Assembly: GCF_022884085.1 (NCBI RefSeq)
Contig: NZ_JAGGCS010000004.1
Coordinates: 238,599 to 302,598 of the forward strand
Direction: 5' to 3'
Length of the DNA: 64,000 bases
DNA from: Paenirhizobium cremeum
GTDB lineage: Bacteria > Pseudomonadota > Alphaproteobacteria > Rhizobiales > Rhizobiaceae
Shown: in pieces, positions 38,649 to 48,756 of the stretch
How positions within the stretch are numbered: position 1 is the first letter of the stretch
How the letters are laid out: every line of letters begins with the position of its first letter
Position numbers and translations under genes: made by a program
The notes under the pieces: generated by a model
Told to the model about the DNA's origin: nothing
The model's database searches: none
What the model saw: the letters and a program-made list of their open reading frames with translations, nothing else

Positions 38649-40175
38649 TTACTCGGAAATGATCTTGACCCGGCTTCCCGACTGAATGGTGGAAGTCGGC
38701 GTCAGCGCGTTTATAAGCCGGAACAGTTCCAACTTCCTGTCCGTTCCCATCATCCGCGCCGAAAGCGAGCCGATCGTCTCGCCCGCCCCGACGGTGACGA
38801 CCCGCACGCGCAGAGGCTTCAGCGAGGCGGCCTCCTGCGGCGTGATCCGACGGAAGCTCGAGCGCAGCTTTTCGGCCGTGGGATCGAGCATGGCGCTGCC
38901 CTTCGGCACCGCGGTCAGGAACCGGAAGATCTGCGACCCGATACGGATCACGGTGATGTCGAAATCCCAGCGGTCGGCGGTCGCCCTCGCTGTCGCGGCT
39001 TCGAGCCCGTTGACCGTGATCGGCTTGATCGTCTCGGGCAGAAGCCCTGTCACCCAGCCGCTCGAAATGTAGTTTTCCAGACTGCGCTTCTGGTTGTCCG
39101 CCACGCCGTCGAAGCGGATCGCCACGTCGCCGGGGCCGGTCGCCAGAACCGCCTCCACCTTGTTGTCGATCTGGAAGCCTTCCGGCACGTCGAAGCGGAT
39201 GCCGAGACTTCCGTGCAGGAAGGTCTGTCCACGGACATAACCCTCCTGCGGGCTGTCCCCGTAAAGCAGCCCGTCTATGCCGTTGAGATAATAATCGCGG
39301 CCGGTCTCGCCATGCGTGCCCTCCGGCCCGAAGGCGCGTGCATGCCGGCGGGCAAGCTCGACGCGCTGCGGCGCGTTCGGATGGCTCGACAGGAAGTCGA
39401 GGCTCTGGTCCGCATCCGGATCGACAGACGTGAAATGACTGTAGGCCGCCATGGAATCGAGGAAGCGAGCTGCGGCATAAGGATCGTATCCGGCCTCGCC
39501 GAGTGTGCGCACACCGATCACGTCGGCCTGCAGCTCCTGTTGGCGGGAAAAGGCCGCAAGCCTCAGCTTGCCGCGCGCCAGCGCCTGCTTGCCGGCAATA
39601 TCGCTCGACAGCACTTCCGCGACGACGCGGCTCGCGATCACCTCGGCCTCCTCGCGGCGCTGCCGCTCGATGCCGTGATTGGCGGTCACGTGCGCCATCT
39701 CGTGAGACAGTACGGCTGCGACTTCGGAAGCGTCGTTGGCAAGCGCCAGCAGTCCGCGCGTCACGTAGAGATAGCCGCCGGGAAGCGCAAAAGCGTTGAT
39801 CGCCGGCGAATTGAGAATGGTGATGCGATAGGATTGCGCCGGGTTTTCCGAGACCGCCGTCAAGGCGCCGGCGATGCGCGCCACCAGCTTCTCGGTCTTT
39901 TCGTCGTGATATTCCCCGCCATAGCTTGCAACAATGCGCGGATGCTCGCGCGCACCCATCTGAGCGCGCGGATCGTTCTTCTGCACCTCGTCGACGATCT
40001 GCGGATTGCTGGAGGGGCTGACCGTCGGCACATAGGCCTGCTCGAACAGCGACTGGCAGGAAGTCAGCATGAGCGCGGCCGAAAGCGTTGCGACGAGCCC
40101 GCGCCGCAAGCCAGGCGATCGGCGCTGCCGAACGCGAGCGACCGGCGCTGTGCTCTTATCGGCGATTACCTGCAT
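38649..40175 (-). CDS. M48-family metalloprotease lipoprotein with C-terminal LysM-like domain
   Basis: The 508-residue protein has a basic N-terminus and a lipobox LTSC (Cys40). The M48 zinc motif HEMAHVTANHG lies at about residues 159-169, and the third ligand is in RQQELQADVIG. The layout resembles BepA/YfgC, an envelope protease and chaperone for outer-membrane assembly. The C-terminal 50 residues (VGAGETIGSL ... SGSRVKIIS) look like a LysM repeat, which could bind peptidoglycan. It is convergent with the sigma-factor gene. Confidence 0.88.
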   Translation of the reverse strand: MQVIADKSTAPVARVRQRRSPGLRRGLVATLSAALMLTSCQSLFEQAYVPTVSPSSNPQIVDEVQKNDPRAQMGAREHPRIVASYGGEYHDEKTEKLVARIAGALTAVSENPAQSYRITILNSPAINAFALPGGYLYVTRGLLALANDASEVAAVLSHEMAHVTANHGIERQRREEAEVIASRVVAEVLSSDIAGKQALARGKLRLAAFSRQQELQADVIGVRTLGEAGYDPYAAARFLDSMAAYSHFTSVDPDADQSLDFLSSHPNAPQRVELARRHARAFGPEGTHGETGRDYYLNGIDGLLYGDSPQEGYVRGQTFLHGSLGIRFDVPEGFQIDNKVEAVLATGPGDVAIRFDGVADNQKRSLENYISSGWVTGLLPETIKPITVNGLEAATARATADRWDFDITVIRIGSQIFRFLTAVPKGSAMLDPTAEKLRSSFRRITPQEAASLKPLRVRVVTVGAGETIGSLSARMMGTDRKLELFRLINALTPTSTIQSGSRVKIISE

Positions 40176-40429
40176 CCTGCCCCACTACCATCCTACCGCG
40201 ATCCGGACCGATGGCGTCCGGGAAAAAATTGCCGTTGCGACCTGCGAGAATCGATCCTTCGGCACCATCCATTTAACATCATTCATCGGATATGGATAAA
40301 TTTGCATAAGGGAAAAGATGCGCAGGTGGGCGCAAAAAGACTAGGACGACAAAAGAAAACCACCCATTCCTTAAGCGCATGCCACCGGTGAACGTCCAAA
40401 TTAAGGCGAACCGACCGGGAATGGCACAC

Positions 40430-41164
40430 TCAGCCGCCCGAATGGCCGAGAAACCGCCCGATCGCCTCGATATCGACCGTCTCCGCAAACATGTCATGCG
40501 GCCCGTCGAAAACGATCCGGCCCCGGTCGAGGAACAGGACGTCTCCCGCAAGCCGGGCCACTTCGTCCGGATCGTGGCTGACGATGACGATCGTCGCACC
40601 CGTCTCTCGGTGCAGATCGATGAGCAGATCCGCCATTGACGACCTCAGCCCCGGATCGAGCGCGGCAAACGGTTCGTCGAGCAGCATGACCGGCTTGCGT
40701 CGCACCAGCGCCCTTGCAAAGGCCGTTCTCTGACGCTCTCCGCCCGAAAGCGTCGCCGGGCTGCGTTTGTCATAGCCCGCGAGCCCGACGCGAGACAGGG
40801 CCATGGAGACGGCCTCCCGGTCCGCAGCGGAAAGCCGCATCGCCGGATCGATGCCGAGCCCGACATTGGTGAAGACATCGAGATGGGAAAAGAGGTTGTT
40901 GTCCTGGAAAACCAGCGAGACCGGCCGCCTGCCGGGCGCAAGCCCGCTCACATCCTCGCCCGCGATCAGCACCCGGCCCCGGTCGGGTCGCTCGAAACCG
41001 GCGATCAGGTTGAGGAGTGTCGACTTGCCCGAGCCCGATGGACCGGCAATGGCGGTGATACGCCCGGCGCCGATGCGGCAGTCGAAATCGAACACGGCTT
41101 CGCCGAGGCGAAGCTTTACGCCGTCCAGCACGATGTCACCCGTCGCGTTACCCGACATCGGCAC
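40430..41164 (-). CDS. thiQ: Thiamine ABC transporter, ATP-binding protein
   Basis: The 244-residue ATPase has Walker [10 protein letters not shown], the signature [15 protein letters not shown] and Walker [13 protein letters not shown]. It overlaps the end of thiP by 17 bases and completes the thiBPQ operon under a TPP riboswitch. It drives import of thiamine and its phosphates. Confidence 0.93.
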   Translation of the reverse strand: MPMSGNATGDIVLDGVKLRLGEAVFDFDCRIGAGRITAIAGPSGSGKSTLLNLIAGFERPDRGRVLIAGEDVSGLAPGRRPVSLVFQDNNLFSHLDVFTNVGLGIDPAMRLSAADREAVSMALSRVGLAGYDKRSPATLSGGERQRTAFARALVRRKPVMLLDEPFAALDPGLRSSMADLLIDLHRETGATIVIVSHDPDEVARLAGDVLFLDRGRIVFDGPHDMFAETVDIEAIGRFLGHSGG

Positions 41165-42827
41165 GCCCCTCTCCTGATGCGGTTCCCCACGTTCCGGCCA
41201 GCGCCAGTATCAGGCAGACGAGACCGAGCAGGAAGGCGAAACCGTCGGCATCGTCGCTGCGATAGCTGCCCATCCGGCTATAGATCAGATAGGGCAGGGT
41301 CGTCAGGTTTTCCGAACCGAACAGCGCCACAGCGCCAAGATCGCCGAGCGACAATGCCATCGAAAAGGAAAATCCGGTCAGTATCGGCCGATGCAGCACC
41401 GGCCAGTCGACGAATTTCAGACGGGCAAGGCCATGCATGCCGAGGCTTGCGGCAAGCCGCGCCGTTCTCGCCCGGTGTTCGGCAAAGGCAGGCGCCAGCA
41501 CGCGCATCGTAAAGGGCAGCGACATCAGGGCATTGATGCACACCACGACGACCGGTGCGAAGGCAGAAGTATTGCCGTGAGCCCTGAGCACCATGAACCA
41601 CCCGGTCGCTAGCACCGTCGTCGGCACCAGCAGCACCAGCGAGGACGAGGCTGCAAGCAGTCCGGAAAACACCATTGCCGGCTGAGATCGCCGCTTGCCG
41701 GCGGGCAACGCCGCCCGTGCCTCGATGATCGCGACACTCGCCGCAACGGAAATGACTGCCGCTGAGGCCGCAATGGCGAGACTGGTCAGCGCCGCATCCT
41801 GGAAGGCCTTCTCGCCTGTCAGCTTGAGGAGATCGGCCCTCAGGCCGGATATCGCCACCTGCCCGAGCGGCAGCCCGAGAAAGAGCGCGGCGGCAAGGAT
41901 CGCTATGCCGTCAAGCAACCGCGTGACCGGAGCGCGTCCATCGAAACGCCTGACGACGGCACCGGCCGACGCGCCCGGATCGGACGGCGTTCCGGCAAGC
42001 GACAACAAGCCGAGAATGACACCGGTTACCGCGATCTGCAGGAGCGCCAGCGATATCGCGCGCGGCGGATCGAAATCGAGCCGCAGCGCCTGATAGATTG
42101 CCACCTCGATCGTGCTTGCCGCCGGCCCCCCGCCGAGCACCAGTACGAGCGTGAAACTGGTGATGCAGAGCATGAAGATCAGCCCGGCGATCCCCGGCAG
42201 GATGCGTCGGATGACAGGCCATTCGATGAAGCGGAAATTGGAAAGCGACCCCATGCCGAGACCGGCGCTGGTGCGCCAGTATTCCGCCGGAATACGTTCG
42301 AGAGCGGCAAGGACCAGCCGCGCCGCAAGCGGCATGTTGAAGAAGACGTGGGCAAGCAGGATGCCGCCGAGCCCATAGATGCTGAAACGCTGGCCCGCAC
42401 CGAGCAGGACGAGCAGGTCGTTGACGAGGCCCTGTCGCCCCCAGATGCCGAGCAGGCCGAGTGCTCCGATCAGCACCGGCAGACCCATCGGCACCGCCAT
42501 CAGCCGGATCAGCCAGACACGTCCGGGAAATCGCGGTTGCCGCGCAAGCGCCCGCGCGACCGGTATGGCAAACGCGACCGAAAGCAGCGTCGACAACACC
42601 GCCTGAAACAGCGTGAAACGCAACACGGTGCCGACCACCGGATCGGTGGCCACGGACAGCAGCGCGCCTTCCCCGCCGAATTGAAGGAGCGAAACGACAG
42701 CAATGCCGATAAAGGCCGCAATCGCCGAAAATGCGACGAGGCCACCGGTAAGCGCCGGCAGCCTCTCGCGAAGATCAATGAACTGGAAAACCGTCCCGCT
42801 CAATTCAGGGTCATGGCGGCGAGCCAT
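41148..42827 (-). CDS. thiP: Thiamine ABC transporter, permease
   Basis: This long permease (559 residues) holds two fused binding-protein-dependent transport domains with about 12 membrane helices, as ThiP does. The conserved loops are [23 protein letters not shown] in the first half and [18 protein letters not shown] in the second, each read in parts. The ATG at 42827 lies inside the end of thiB (28-base overlap). An ATG at 42839 is possible but has no well-spaced Shine-Dalgarno. Confidence 0.93.
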   Translation of the reverse strand: MARRHDPELSGTVFQFIDLRERLPALTGGLVAFSAIAAFIGIAVVSLLQFGGEGALLSVATDPVVGTVLRFTLFQAVLSTLLSVAFAIPVARALARQPRFPGRVWLIRLMAVPMGLPVLIGALGLLGIWGRQGLVNDLLVLLGAGQRFSIYGLGGILLAHVFFNMPLAARLVLAALERIPAEYWRTSAGLGMGSLSNFRFIEWPVIRRILPGIAGLIFMLCITSFTLVLVLGGGPAASTIEVAIYQALRLDFDPPRAISLALLQIAVTGVILGLLSLAGTPSDPGASAGAVVRRFDGRAPVTRLLDGIAILAAALFLGLPLGQVAISGLRADLLKLTGEKAFQDAALTSLAIAASAAVISVAASVAIIEARAALPAGKRRSQPAMVFSGLLAASSSLVLLVPTTVLATGWFMVLRAHGNTSAFAPVVVVCINALMSLPFTMRVLAPAFAEHRARTARLAASLGMHGLARLKFVDWPVLHRPILTGFSFSMALSLGDLGAVALFGSENLTTLPYLIYSRMGSYRSDDADGFAFLLGLVCLILALAGTWGTASGEGRADVG

Positions 42828-43828
42828 TCGTCGATCCATGCCTTGCGGTTGGCGGCAACCTCGTCCGGGCTCATCAGGAAGGTGTCCTTCGGCGAGACCA
42901 GCTTGCCGAAGGCGTCCGGCAACGCTTCCGAGGTCGGACCGACCGGCATCATCCAGTTATTGGTCGGTATGGCGTCCTGAAAGCCGGGGCTGACCATGAA
43001 CTGCAAGAATTCCTTGGCCAGTTCCTTCTGCGGCGCCTTCTTGAGAAGTCCGGCAACCTCGATCTGGATGTAGTGCCCCTCGGAGAATTCTGCAGCCTGG
43101 TAACGGTCGGTGTTCTCAGCCACCATGTGATAGGCCGGAGACGTCGTATAGGACAGCACCATCGGTGCCTCCCCCTTGGTGAACAGGCCATAGGCCTCCG
43201 ACCAGCCGGGAGTGACCGTCAGCACACGGCCCTTGAGTTTGCCCCAGGCCTCCGCGGCCTTGTCGCCATAGACCGACTTCACCCAGAGCAAAAGGCCGAG
43301 ACCGGGCGTCGAGGTGCGCGGATCCTCGATCACGATCTTCTCTTCGGGGTTGCCTTCCACCAGCTCCTTCAGGCTCTTCGGCGGATTTTTCAACGTCTCG
43401 GTATCGTATACCACGGCGAAATGGCCATAGTCGTAGGGAACGAAACTGTCGTCGGAAAAACCGCCGGGAACGGAGACCTTGGAAACATCGACGCCGTGAG
43501 TGTCGAACAGGCCGGTCTGCTTCGCTTCCGTGACGAGGTTGGTGTCGAGGCCGAGCACCACGTCGGCCTTGGTCGCTTCCCCTTCGAGCTTGAGGCGGGT
43601 GAGCAGCGCCACGCCATCGGCAACGCCGACAAAATCGACGGTGCAGCCGCAGGTCTTCTCGAAGGCTTCCTTGACCTTCGGCCCAGGTCCCCATTCGGAG
43701 ATGAAGCTTTCATAAGTGTAGACCGTCAGGGTCTTGTCCGCAGCCATCGCGGAGAGCGCAGGCAGCAACGAAAAGACCGTGGCCGCAACAAGCCCGCGGC
43801 TCAAAAACGAAAGAGATTTGGTCGGCAT
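42800..43828 (-). CDS. thiB: Thiamine ABC transporter, substrate-binding protein
   Basis: The 342-residue periplasmic protein has a signal peptide (about residues 1-28, ending LSAMA) and the ThiB core: [25 protein letters not shown] and the ligand-pocket region [23 protein letters not shown] precedes its ATG. The TPP riboswitch upstream (43884-43980) shows it is repressed when thiamine diphosphate is plentiful. Confidence 0.95.
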   Translation of the reverse strand: MPTKSLSFLSRGLVAATVFSLLPALSAMAADKTLTVYTYESFISEWGPGPKVKEAFEKTCGCTVDFVGVADGVALLTRLKLEGEATKADVVLGLDTNLVTEAKQTGLFDTHGVDVSKVSVPGGFSDDSFVPYDYGHFAVVYDTETLKNPPKSLKELVEGNPEEKIVIEDPRTSTPGLGLLLWVKSVYGDKAAEAWGKLKGRVLTVTPGWSEAYGLFTKGEAPMVLSYTTSPAYHMVAENTDRYQAAEFSEGHYIQIEVAGLLKKAPQKELAKEFLQFMVSPGFQDAIPTNNWMMPVGPTSEALPDAFGKLVSPKDTFLMSPDEVAANRKAWIDEWLAAMTLN

Positions 43829-43883
43829 ATCGCCCCTCCATAAAAGTAGGATTTCGGGATAGGGCGTCTTTGTCTTACGCGTC

Positions 43884-43980
43884 TAATCCCTCCGCCGGTG
43901 TTAGCCGGATCAGGTTCCGCGGGTTGGCTTTTGGCCTCTCAGCTCCACGTCCGGAAAGGACATGAGGCACCCCGTTAGAG
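43884..43980 (-). ncRNA. TPP (THI-box) riboswitch upstream of thiBPQ
   Basis: On the minus strand the sequence runs ACGGGGTGCC, GCTGAGA, ACCCGCGGAACCTGATCCGG, then AACACCGGCGGAGGGA. This is the THI-box consensus in the correct order (pyrophosphate and pyrimidine sensor helices). It ends about 55 bases before the thiB ATG. The short distance and lack of a strong T-run hairpin suggest control at translation initiation, which is inferred. Confidence 0.96.
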
Positions 43981-43984
43981 CAGG

Positions 43985-44184
43985 ACGAGACATAGCGCGG
44001 CGGTCTGCGGGAGGCAAGGGCATTGCAAAAAAGTGCCTGAAACGGCCGATGTTGCGTGGCCGCAACGCTTTTCCAACCTATTTCTGCCATTCTGTCGCAG
44101 GAAGGCTGGTATTGTGTCCGGGTACGGGTGCACAGCGCCTTTGTGATGATATAAGAAAAAGCCGATACGGCGAGACAGTGATAT
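43985..44184. other. Divergent gap between the riboswitch and the ABC protein gene
   Basis: About 200 bases hold the promoters for thiBPQ (minus strand) and for the ABC protein at 44185 (plus strand). I see no gene and no further recognised site in it. Confidence 0.5.
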
Positions 44185-45990
44185 ATGGTCAGTTCGGATC
44201 CGGAAAAAGCTGCAAACGGGCGCCCCACGGCTGCGACGGTCGAACTTAGTTTTTCGCGGCAAGTGCGGATCGCCGCCGATTCCTTCTGGGCATCCTCGGT
44301 GCGCAACCGGGTCTTCGTGGTCGCCGGCGCGCTGCTTGCCGTCATCCTCCTGACCACCTACGGCCAGGTCCTGATAAACCGCTGGAACGTGCCCTTCTAC
44401 AATTCCCTGGAACGGCGCGACATCGATGCCTTCATCCGGGAGCTCGGCAATTTCGGCCTGATCGCCGGTTTTCTGCTGCTGCTCAACGTCATCCAGACCT
44501 GGCTCAACCAGATGACCGCGCTCTACATGCGCGAGGGCCTGTCGCGCGATGTCGTCGACCAGTGGTTGAAGGACCGCCGCGCCTACCGGCTCTCGATGTC
44601 GAGCCCGCTCGGCGTCAATCCGGACCAGCGCCTGCACGAGGATGCCCGCAAGCTCGCGGAAATGACCACCTCGCTGTCGATCGGACTTGTCCAGGCAACG
44701 ATCCTGCTCGTCAGCTTCATCGGCGTTCTCTGGCAGATGTCGAGCGGCTTCGTCTTTCATGTCGGCGACTACAGTTTCTCCATTCCCGGCTATATGGTCT
44801 GGGGAGCGCTGATCTATGCCGCCGCCGCGTCGCTGCTCAGCAAGGTGGTCGGCTGGCGGCTCACCCGGCTCAATGCCGAACGCTATGCGCGCGAAGCCGA
44901 CCTGCGCTTCTCGCTGATGCGCGCCAACGAGAACCTCGAGGCCATCGCGCTCGCCGGCGGCGAGGAAACCGAGCGCCGCCACATTCACGAGGCGATCGAT
45001 TCCGTTCTTGCCGTCATCCGCCAGCTTGCCATGGCGCTGACCAATCTCACCTGGGTCACGGCCGGCTTCGGCTGGCTCGCCATGATCGTGCCGATCCTGA
45101 TCGCCTCACCCGCCTATTTCGCGGGAACCATGACCTTCGGCGAACTCATGGCCGCGGCCGCTGCCTTCAACCAGGTCTATTCGGCCTTGCGCTGGTATGT
45201 CGACAATTACGGTGCCATCGCCGACTGGCAGGCCGCCCTTCTCCGGGTGACGGTCTTCCGCGCCGCGCTGATGGAAATCGAGGATATCAAGCCGAAGGAC
45301 GGCGGTATCGCTATCGAGGTCGGCCCGCCCGGCAAGCTCAGCTTCGAGGACCTTGCGATCTGCCCGCAGATCGATGGCGAGATCAGCCGTACCGGCTTCA
45401 GGATCAGGGAACAGAACCCGGAAATCGCCGCCGGCGAGCGCATCATGGTCAATGGCGATCAGGGGGTGAACCGCCGGCTGCTGTTCAATGCGATTGCCGG
45501 GCTGTGGCCCTACGGCAAGGGTACGATCCGCCTGCCGCAGGAAGACAACATCCTCTTCGTGCCGCAGCTCGAATATCTGCCGGAAGGCAAGTTGAAGAGC
45601 GTGCTGGCCTATCCGCTTGCCTCGGCCGGCATCCCGGAAGAGGCGATGGTCGCCGCCCTGAAGCGGGTCGGCCTGGAACGCATTGCCGACAAGCTGGACG
45701 AGCGCGCCCGCTGGGACCGCCTGCTGGACAAGGACGAGCAGATGGCGCTGGCCTTTGCCGGCCTTCTCCTGCGCAAGCCCCGCTGGATCGTCTTCAACGA
45801 TGTTCTGGAAGGACTGGAATCAGACACGGTCGCGACCCTATCGAGCGTCATGTCGGAATTCACCGACGCGACGCTGATCTATATCGGCCGCTCCGGCGCC
45901 TTCTACGACGCAACCTCCCCGCGTCTTCTGCATCTGGAACGGCTCAACCCGGAACCGCCCCGTCCGCGGGAAACGACGGAAGCCGCCTGA
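44185..45990 (+). CDS. SbmA/YddA-like ABC membrane protein with degenerate ATPase domain
   Basis: The 601-residue protein has an N-terminal ABC_membrane_2 domain (about residues 45-370; TTYGQVLINRWNVPFYNSLE is typical of SbmA/BacA/YddA proteins) and a C-terminal nucleotide-binding-like domain. The ATPase motifs are broken. Walker A reads NGDQGVNRRLLF instead of GxxGxGKS/T. The signature reads LDKDEQMALAFAG instead of LSGGEQ. Walker B reads IVFNDVLEGLE instead of LDEATSALD. It may therefore transport by another energy source, as SbmA/BacA do, or act with a partner ATPase. The ligand is unknown, though it neighbours thiamine genes. Confidence 0.85.
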   Translation: MVSSDPEKAANGRPTAATVELSFSRQVRIAADSFWASSVRNRVFVVAGALLAVILLTTYGQVLINRWNVPFYNSLERRDIDAFIRELGNFGLIAGFLLLLNVIQTWLNQMTALYMREGLSRDVVDQWLKDRRAYRLSMSSPLGVNPDQRLHEDARKLAEMTTSLSIGLVQATILLVSFIGVLWQMSSGFVFHVGDYSFSIPGYMVWGALIYAAAASLLSKVVGWRLTRLNAERYAREADLRFSLMRANENLEAIALAGGEETERRHIHEAIDSVLAVIRQLAMALTNLTWVTAGFGWLAMIVPILIASPAYFAGTMTFGELMAAAAAFNQVYSALRWYVDNYGAIADWQAALLRVTVFRAALMEIEDIKPKDGGIAIEVGPPGKLSFEDLAICPQIDGEISRTGFRIREQNPEIAAGERIMVNGDQGVNRRLLFNAIAGLWPYGKGTIRLPQEDNILFVPQLEYLPEGKLKSVLAYPLASAGIPEEAMVAALKRVGLERIADKLDERARWDRLLDKDEQMALAFAGLLLRKPRWIVFNDVLEGLESDTVATLSSVMSEFTDATLIYIGRSGAFYDATSPRLLHLERLNPEPPRPRETTEAA

Positions 45991-46035
45991 GGCAGGAAGC
46001 CACGGGCGGTACGCGCCGCTTTGAGGTCCTGGACC

Positions 46036-47868
46036 TCAGCCCTCCAGCTCCTCGCGCAGCATTTCCAGCTCCAGCCATTCCTCTTCCATGCGGGTGAGAT
46101 CGGCGCGCAGCTTTTCCATTTCGGCAGCAAGTCTGTTGAAGGTCGCTGGGTCCTTGGTGAAAAGGTTTGGATCGGCCATCTTCGCCTCGCGGGCGGCGAT
46201 TTCCTTCTCCGTCTTCTCCATTTCCTTCGGCAGGTTTTCGAGAGCGAATTTCTGCTTGTAGGAAAGCTTGCCCTTGCCCTTCGAACCTTGATCCGCAACA
46301 GGCTTGTCCGCGCTGCCGGACGCCTTCGCCTTCTCCGCTTTCTCCACCCGCTTGCGCTCGTCCTCGGCGCCCTTGCGCTGGGCGAGCATGTCGGAATAGC
46401 CCCCGGCATATTCGATCCAGCGGCCATCGGGATGTTCCGGATCGACCGGCGCGATAGTGGACGTCACGGTCCGGTCGAGGAAATCGCGGTCGTGGCTGAC
46501 GAGGATGACGGTTCCCGAATAGCCGGCAACGATCTCCTGCAGAAGATCGAGCGTCTCGATGTCGAGATCGTTGGTCGGCTCGTCGAGGATGAGCAGGTTC
46601 GAGGACTTCGCCATGATCCGGGCGAGGATCAGCCGGGCGCGCTCGCCGCCGGAAAGGTTGCGGATCGGCGTGCGGGCTTGTTCCGGCTGAAACAGGAAGT
46701 CCTTCATGTAGCCGGTCACATGCTTCTGCTCGCCATTGACGAGCAGGTTTTCGCCGCGTCCGTCCGTCAGGTAATGGGCGAGCGTATCGTCGGGGTTCAG
46801 CCCTTCGCGTTTCTGGTCCAGCACCGCGATTTCGAGATTGGTGCCAAGCTTCACCGAACCGCTGTCCGGTTCGAGCTGACCGGTCAGCATCTTGAGGAGC
46901 GTCGTCTTGCCGGCCCCGTTCGGGCCGATCAGGCCGATACAGTCGCCGCGATGAACCCGGATAGAAAACGGCGCGACGATCGTGCGCTCGCCATAGGCCT
47001 TGGTGATCTTTTCCGCCTCGATCACCAGCTTGCCGCTCTCGCGGCCCTCGGTGACATTGGCCTGGATGGTGCCCTGCGGCCCCTTGTGACCGCGATATTC
47101 CGCCCGCATCGTCTGAAGCTGGCCGAGGCGGCGCATGTTGCGCTTGCGCCGGGCGGTCACGCCGTAACGCAGCCAGTGCTCCTCGCGTTCGATCGCCTTG
47201 CCGAGCTTGTGCTGCTCGATTTCTTCCTCCTCGAGCACCTTGTCGCGCCATTCCTCGAAGTGGGCGAAGCCCCGGTTGAGCCGGCGCGAAAGACCGCGGT
47301 CGAGCCAGACGGTCGCGGTGGAAACCTTTTCCAAAAAACGCCGGTCGTGACTGATCAGAACGAGCGCGCTACGGCTCTTGGCAAGCTCGCTTTCCAGCCA
47401 TTCGATGGTCGGAAGGTCGAGATGGTTGGTCGGCTCGTCGAGCATCAGGATATCGGGTTCCGGCGCCAGCACCCGCGCCAGTGCCGCCCGGCGGGCCTCG
47501 CCGCCGGAAAGGCTCTTCGGGTCCTCATGGCCCGTCAGCCCCAGATGCTCGAGCAGATAGGTGACGCGGTAGGGATCGTCGCCCGGTCCGAGCCCTGCCT
47601 CGGCATAGGCTTGCACGGTCGAGAAACCGGCGAAATCGGGAGCCTGTTCCAGATAACGGATGGTCGCAGCCGGATGACGGAAGACCTCGCCCGACTGCGC
47701 CTCGACCAGCCCGGCCGCGATCTTCATCAGCGTCGACTTTCCCGAACCGTTACGGCCGACGAGGCAGATCCGGTCTCCTGGTTCCACCTGCAGGCTGGCG
47801 CCGGCAAGCAGCGGCGTGCCGCCGAAGGAAAGGAAGATATCGTCGAGTTTCAGGATGGGAGGCGCCAA
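46036..47868 (-). CDS. ABC-F family ATPase, Uup-like
   Basis: This 610-residue cytoplasmic protein has two ABC domains. The first has Walker A GRNGSGKST and signature LSGGEARRAALARVL. The second has Walker A GPNGAGKTT and signature LSGGERARLILARIM. A charged C-terminal coiled coil (about residues 535-610) is typical of Uup, which binds ribosomes or DNA. The start is a TTG at 47868 with GGAG upstream, 4 bases after the thiN stop, so the two are probably co-translated. Expected role: translation-factor-like ATPase or precise-excision factor. Confidence 0.9.
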   Translation of the reverse strand: MAPPILKLDDIFLSFGGTPLLAGASLQVEPGDRICLVGRNGSGKSTLMKIAAGLVEAQSGEVFRHPAATIRYLEQAPDFAGFSTVQAYAEAGLGPGDDPYRVTYLLEHLGLTGHEDPKSLSGGEARRAALARVLAPEPDILMLDEPTNHLDLPTIEWLESELAKSRSALVLISHDRRFLEKVSTATVWLDRGLSRRLNRGFAHFEEWRDKVLEEEEIEQHKLGKAIEREEHWLRYGVTARRKRNMRRLGQLQTMRAEYRGHKGPQGTIQANVTEGRESGKLVIEAEKITKAYGERTIVAPFSIRVHRGDCIGLIGPNGAGKTTLLKMLTGQLEPDSGSVKLGTNLEIAVLDQKREGLNPDDTLAHYLTDGRGENLLVNGEQKHVTGYMKDFLFQPEQARTPIRNLSGGERARLILARIMAKSSNLLILDEPTNDLDIETLDLLQEIVAGYSGTVILVSHDRDFLDRTVTSTIAPVDPEHPDGRWIEYAGGYSDMLAQRKGAEDERKRVEKAEKAKASGSADKPVADQGSKGKGKLSYKQKFALENLPKEMEKTEKEIAAREAKMADPNLFTKDPATFNRLAAEMEKLRADLTRMEEEWLELEMLREELEG

Positions 47869-47872
47869 GGCT

Positions 47873-48523
47873 TCAGGCTCCGGTCATGTCATAGGGGCGG
47901 GCAAGCAGGATCGCGTCTCCGCTCTTCAGCGATAGCGCAATCGGGCCTTCCGCCACATTGGAAATGGTGCGCGACGAACCGAACGGCAGTTGGAAATCGT
48001 CGAGCGGATAACGGACATTGCGGATCGAAAGCCCTGTAAGTGGCGAAAATCCGAGAATGGAAAAAAGCGACCCCTTCGGCAGGTCGATGGCGCTTTCCCC
48101 GGGAAGCAGCGGATAGACTTCCTCCTCGCCCGAGGTGAGAAGAATGTGGCGGCCCTCCTTAGCAAGGCTCACGGCCTGCAGCATGTGCATCAGCGCATGA
48201 TCGGACCGCTCGCCGCCGAGCCCGCCGGCAAGGATCAGGCTTTCGGCACCCCGCGCCAGCGCCTCGCCGATGGCGATCGCCCCATCGGTCTCGGCCTTCT
48301 GCGCCGGATAGGGCATTTTCGGCACATCGGGGAAATCCCTGGACAGGTCTTCCGGCGAGGAATCGAAATCGCCCACCCAGAGTTCGGGCTTAAGGCCGAG
48401 CGCCGCCGCATGACGCATGCCGCCGTCGGCCGCGATCACCCGGCTTCCGGCGATCGCCGTCATCAGGCGTTCGGTTCCGGTGAGCGGCCCTCCGAGCAGG
48501 ATGGTGAAGCTGTTTTTCCTCAT
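47873..48523 (-). CDS. thiN: Thiamine diphosphokinase
   Basis: The 216-residue protein makes TPP from thiamine. It carries IAADGGMRHA (about residues 29-38), WVGDFDSS and the motif GGLGGERSDHALMH, which forms the thiamine and ATP site. The ATG at 48523 gives the usual start. The longer frame to 48691 reads through intergenic repeats. It is close to thiBPQ, so imported thiamine can be activated at once. Confidence 0.92.
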   Translation of the reverse strand: MRKNSFTILLGGPLTGTERLMTAIAGSRVIAADGGMRHAAALGLKPELWVGDFDSSPEDLSRDFPDVPKMPYPAQKAETDGAIAIGEALARGAESLILAGGLGGERSDHALMHMLQAVSLAKEGRHILLTSGEEEVYPLLPGESAIDLPKGSLFSILGFSPLTGLSIRNVRYPLDDFQLPFGSSRTISNVAEGPIALSLKSGDAILLARPYDMTGA

Positions 48524-48756
48524 GGCCCTGCCCATAGCGCATCTTTGCGTCAAAGGGAAAGCGCTTCGACAAGGCAGTCCGTCGACCGGCCCATTGCGAG
48601 GACTGCCCCTCACCCCGACCCTCCCCCCACAAGCGGGCAGAGGTCCCGGCAGCCGGATGAGGGGCCGCGATCCACACGCAACGTCCACCAACGTCCACCT
48701 TGCACCGCAACTCCTCGCCCATTACCTTCCCGCCGACTAAAAACGGAAAGAAAACC

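Noticed and set aside
38589..40391. 600-codon open frame on the plus strand
   Set aside because: It is antisense to the M48 protease gene, whose motifs are clear, and has low-complexity His/Arg-rich content.
46021..48039. 672-codon open frame on the plus strand
   Set aside because: It is antisense to the ABC-F gene (and the thiN end), has no family motif and reflects high GC content in the opposite frame.
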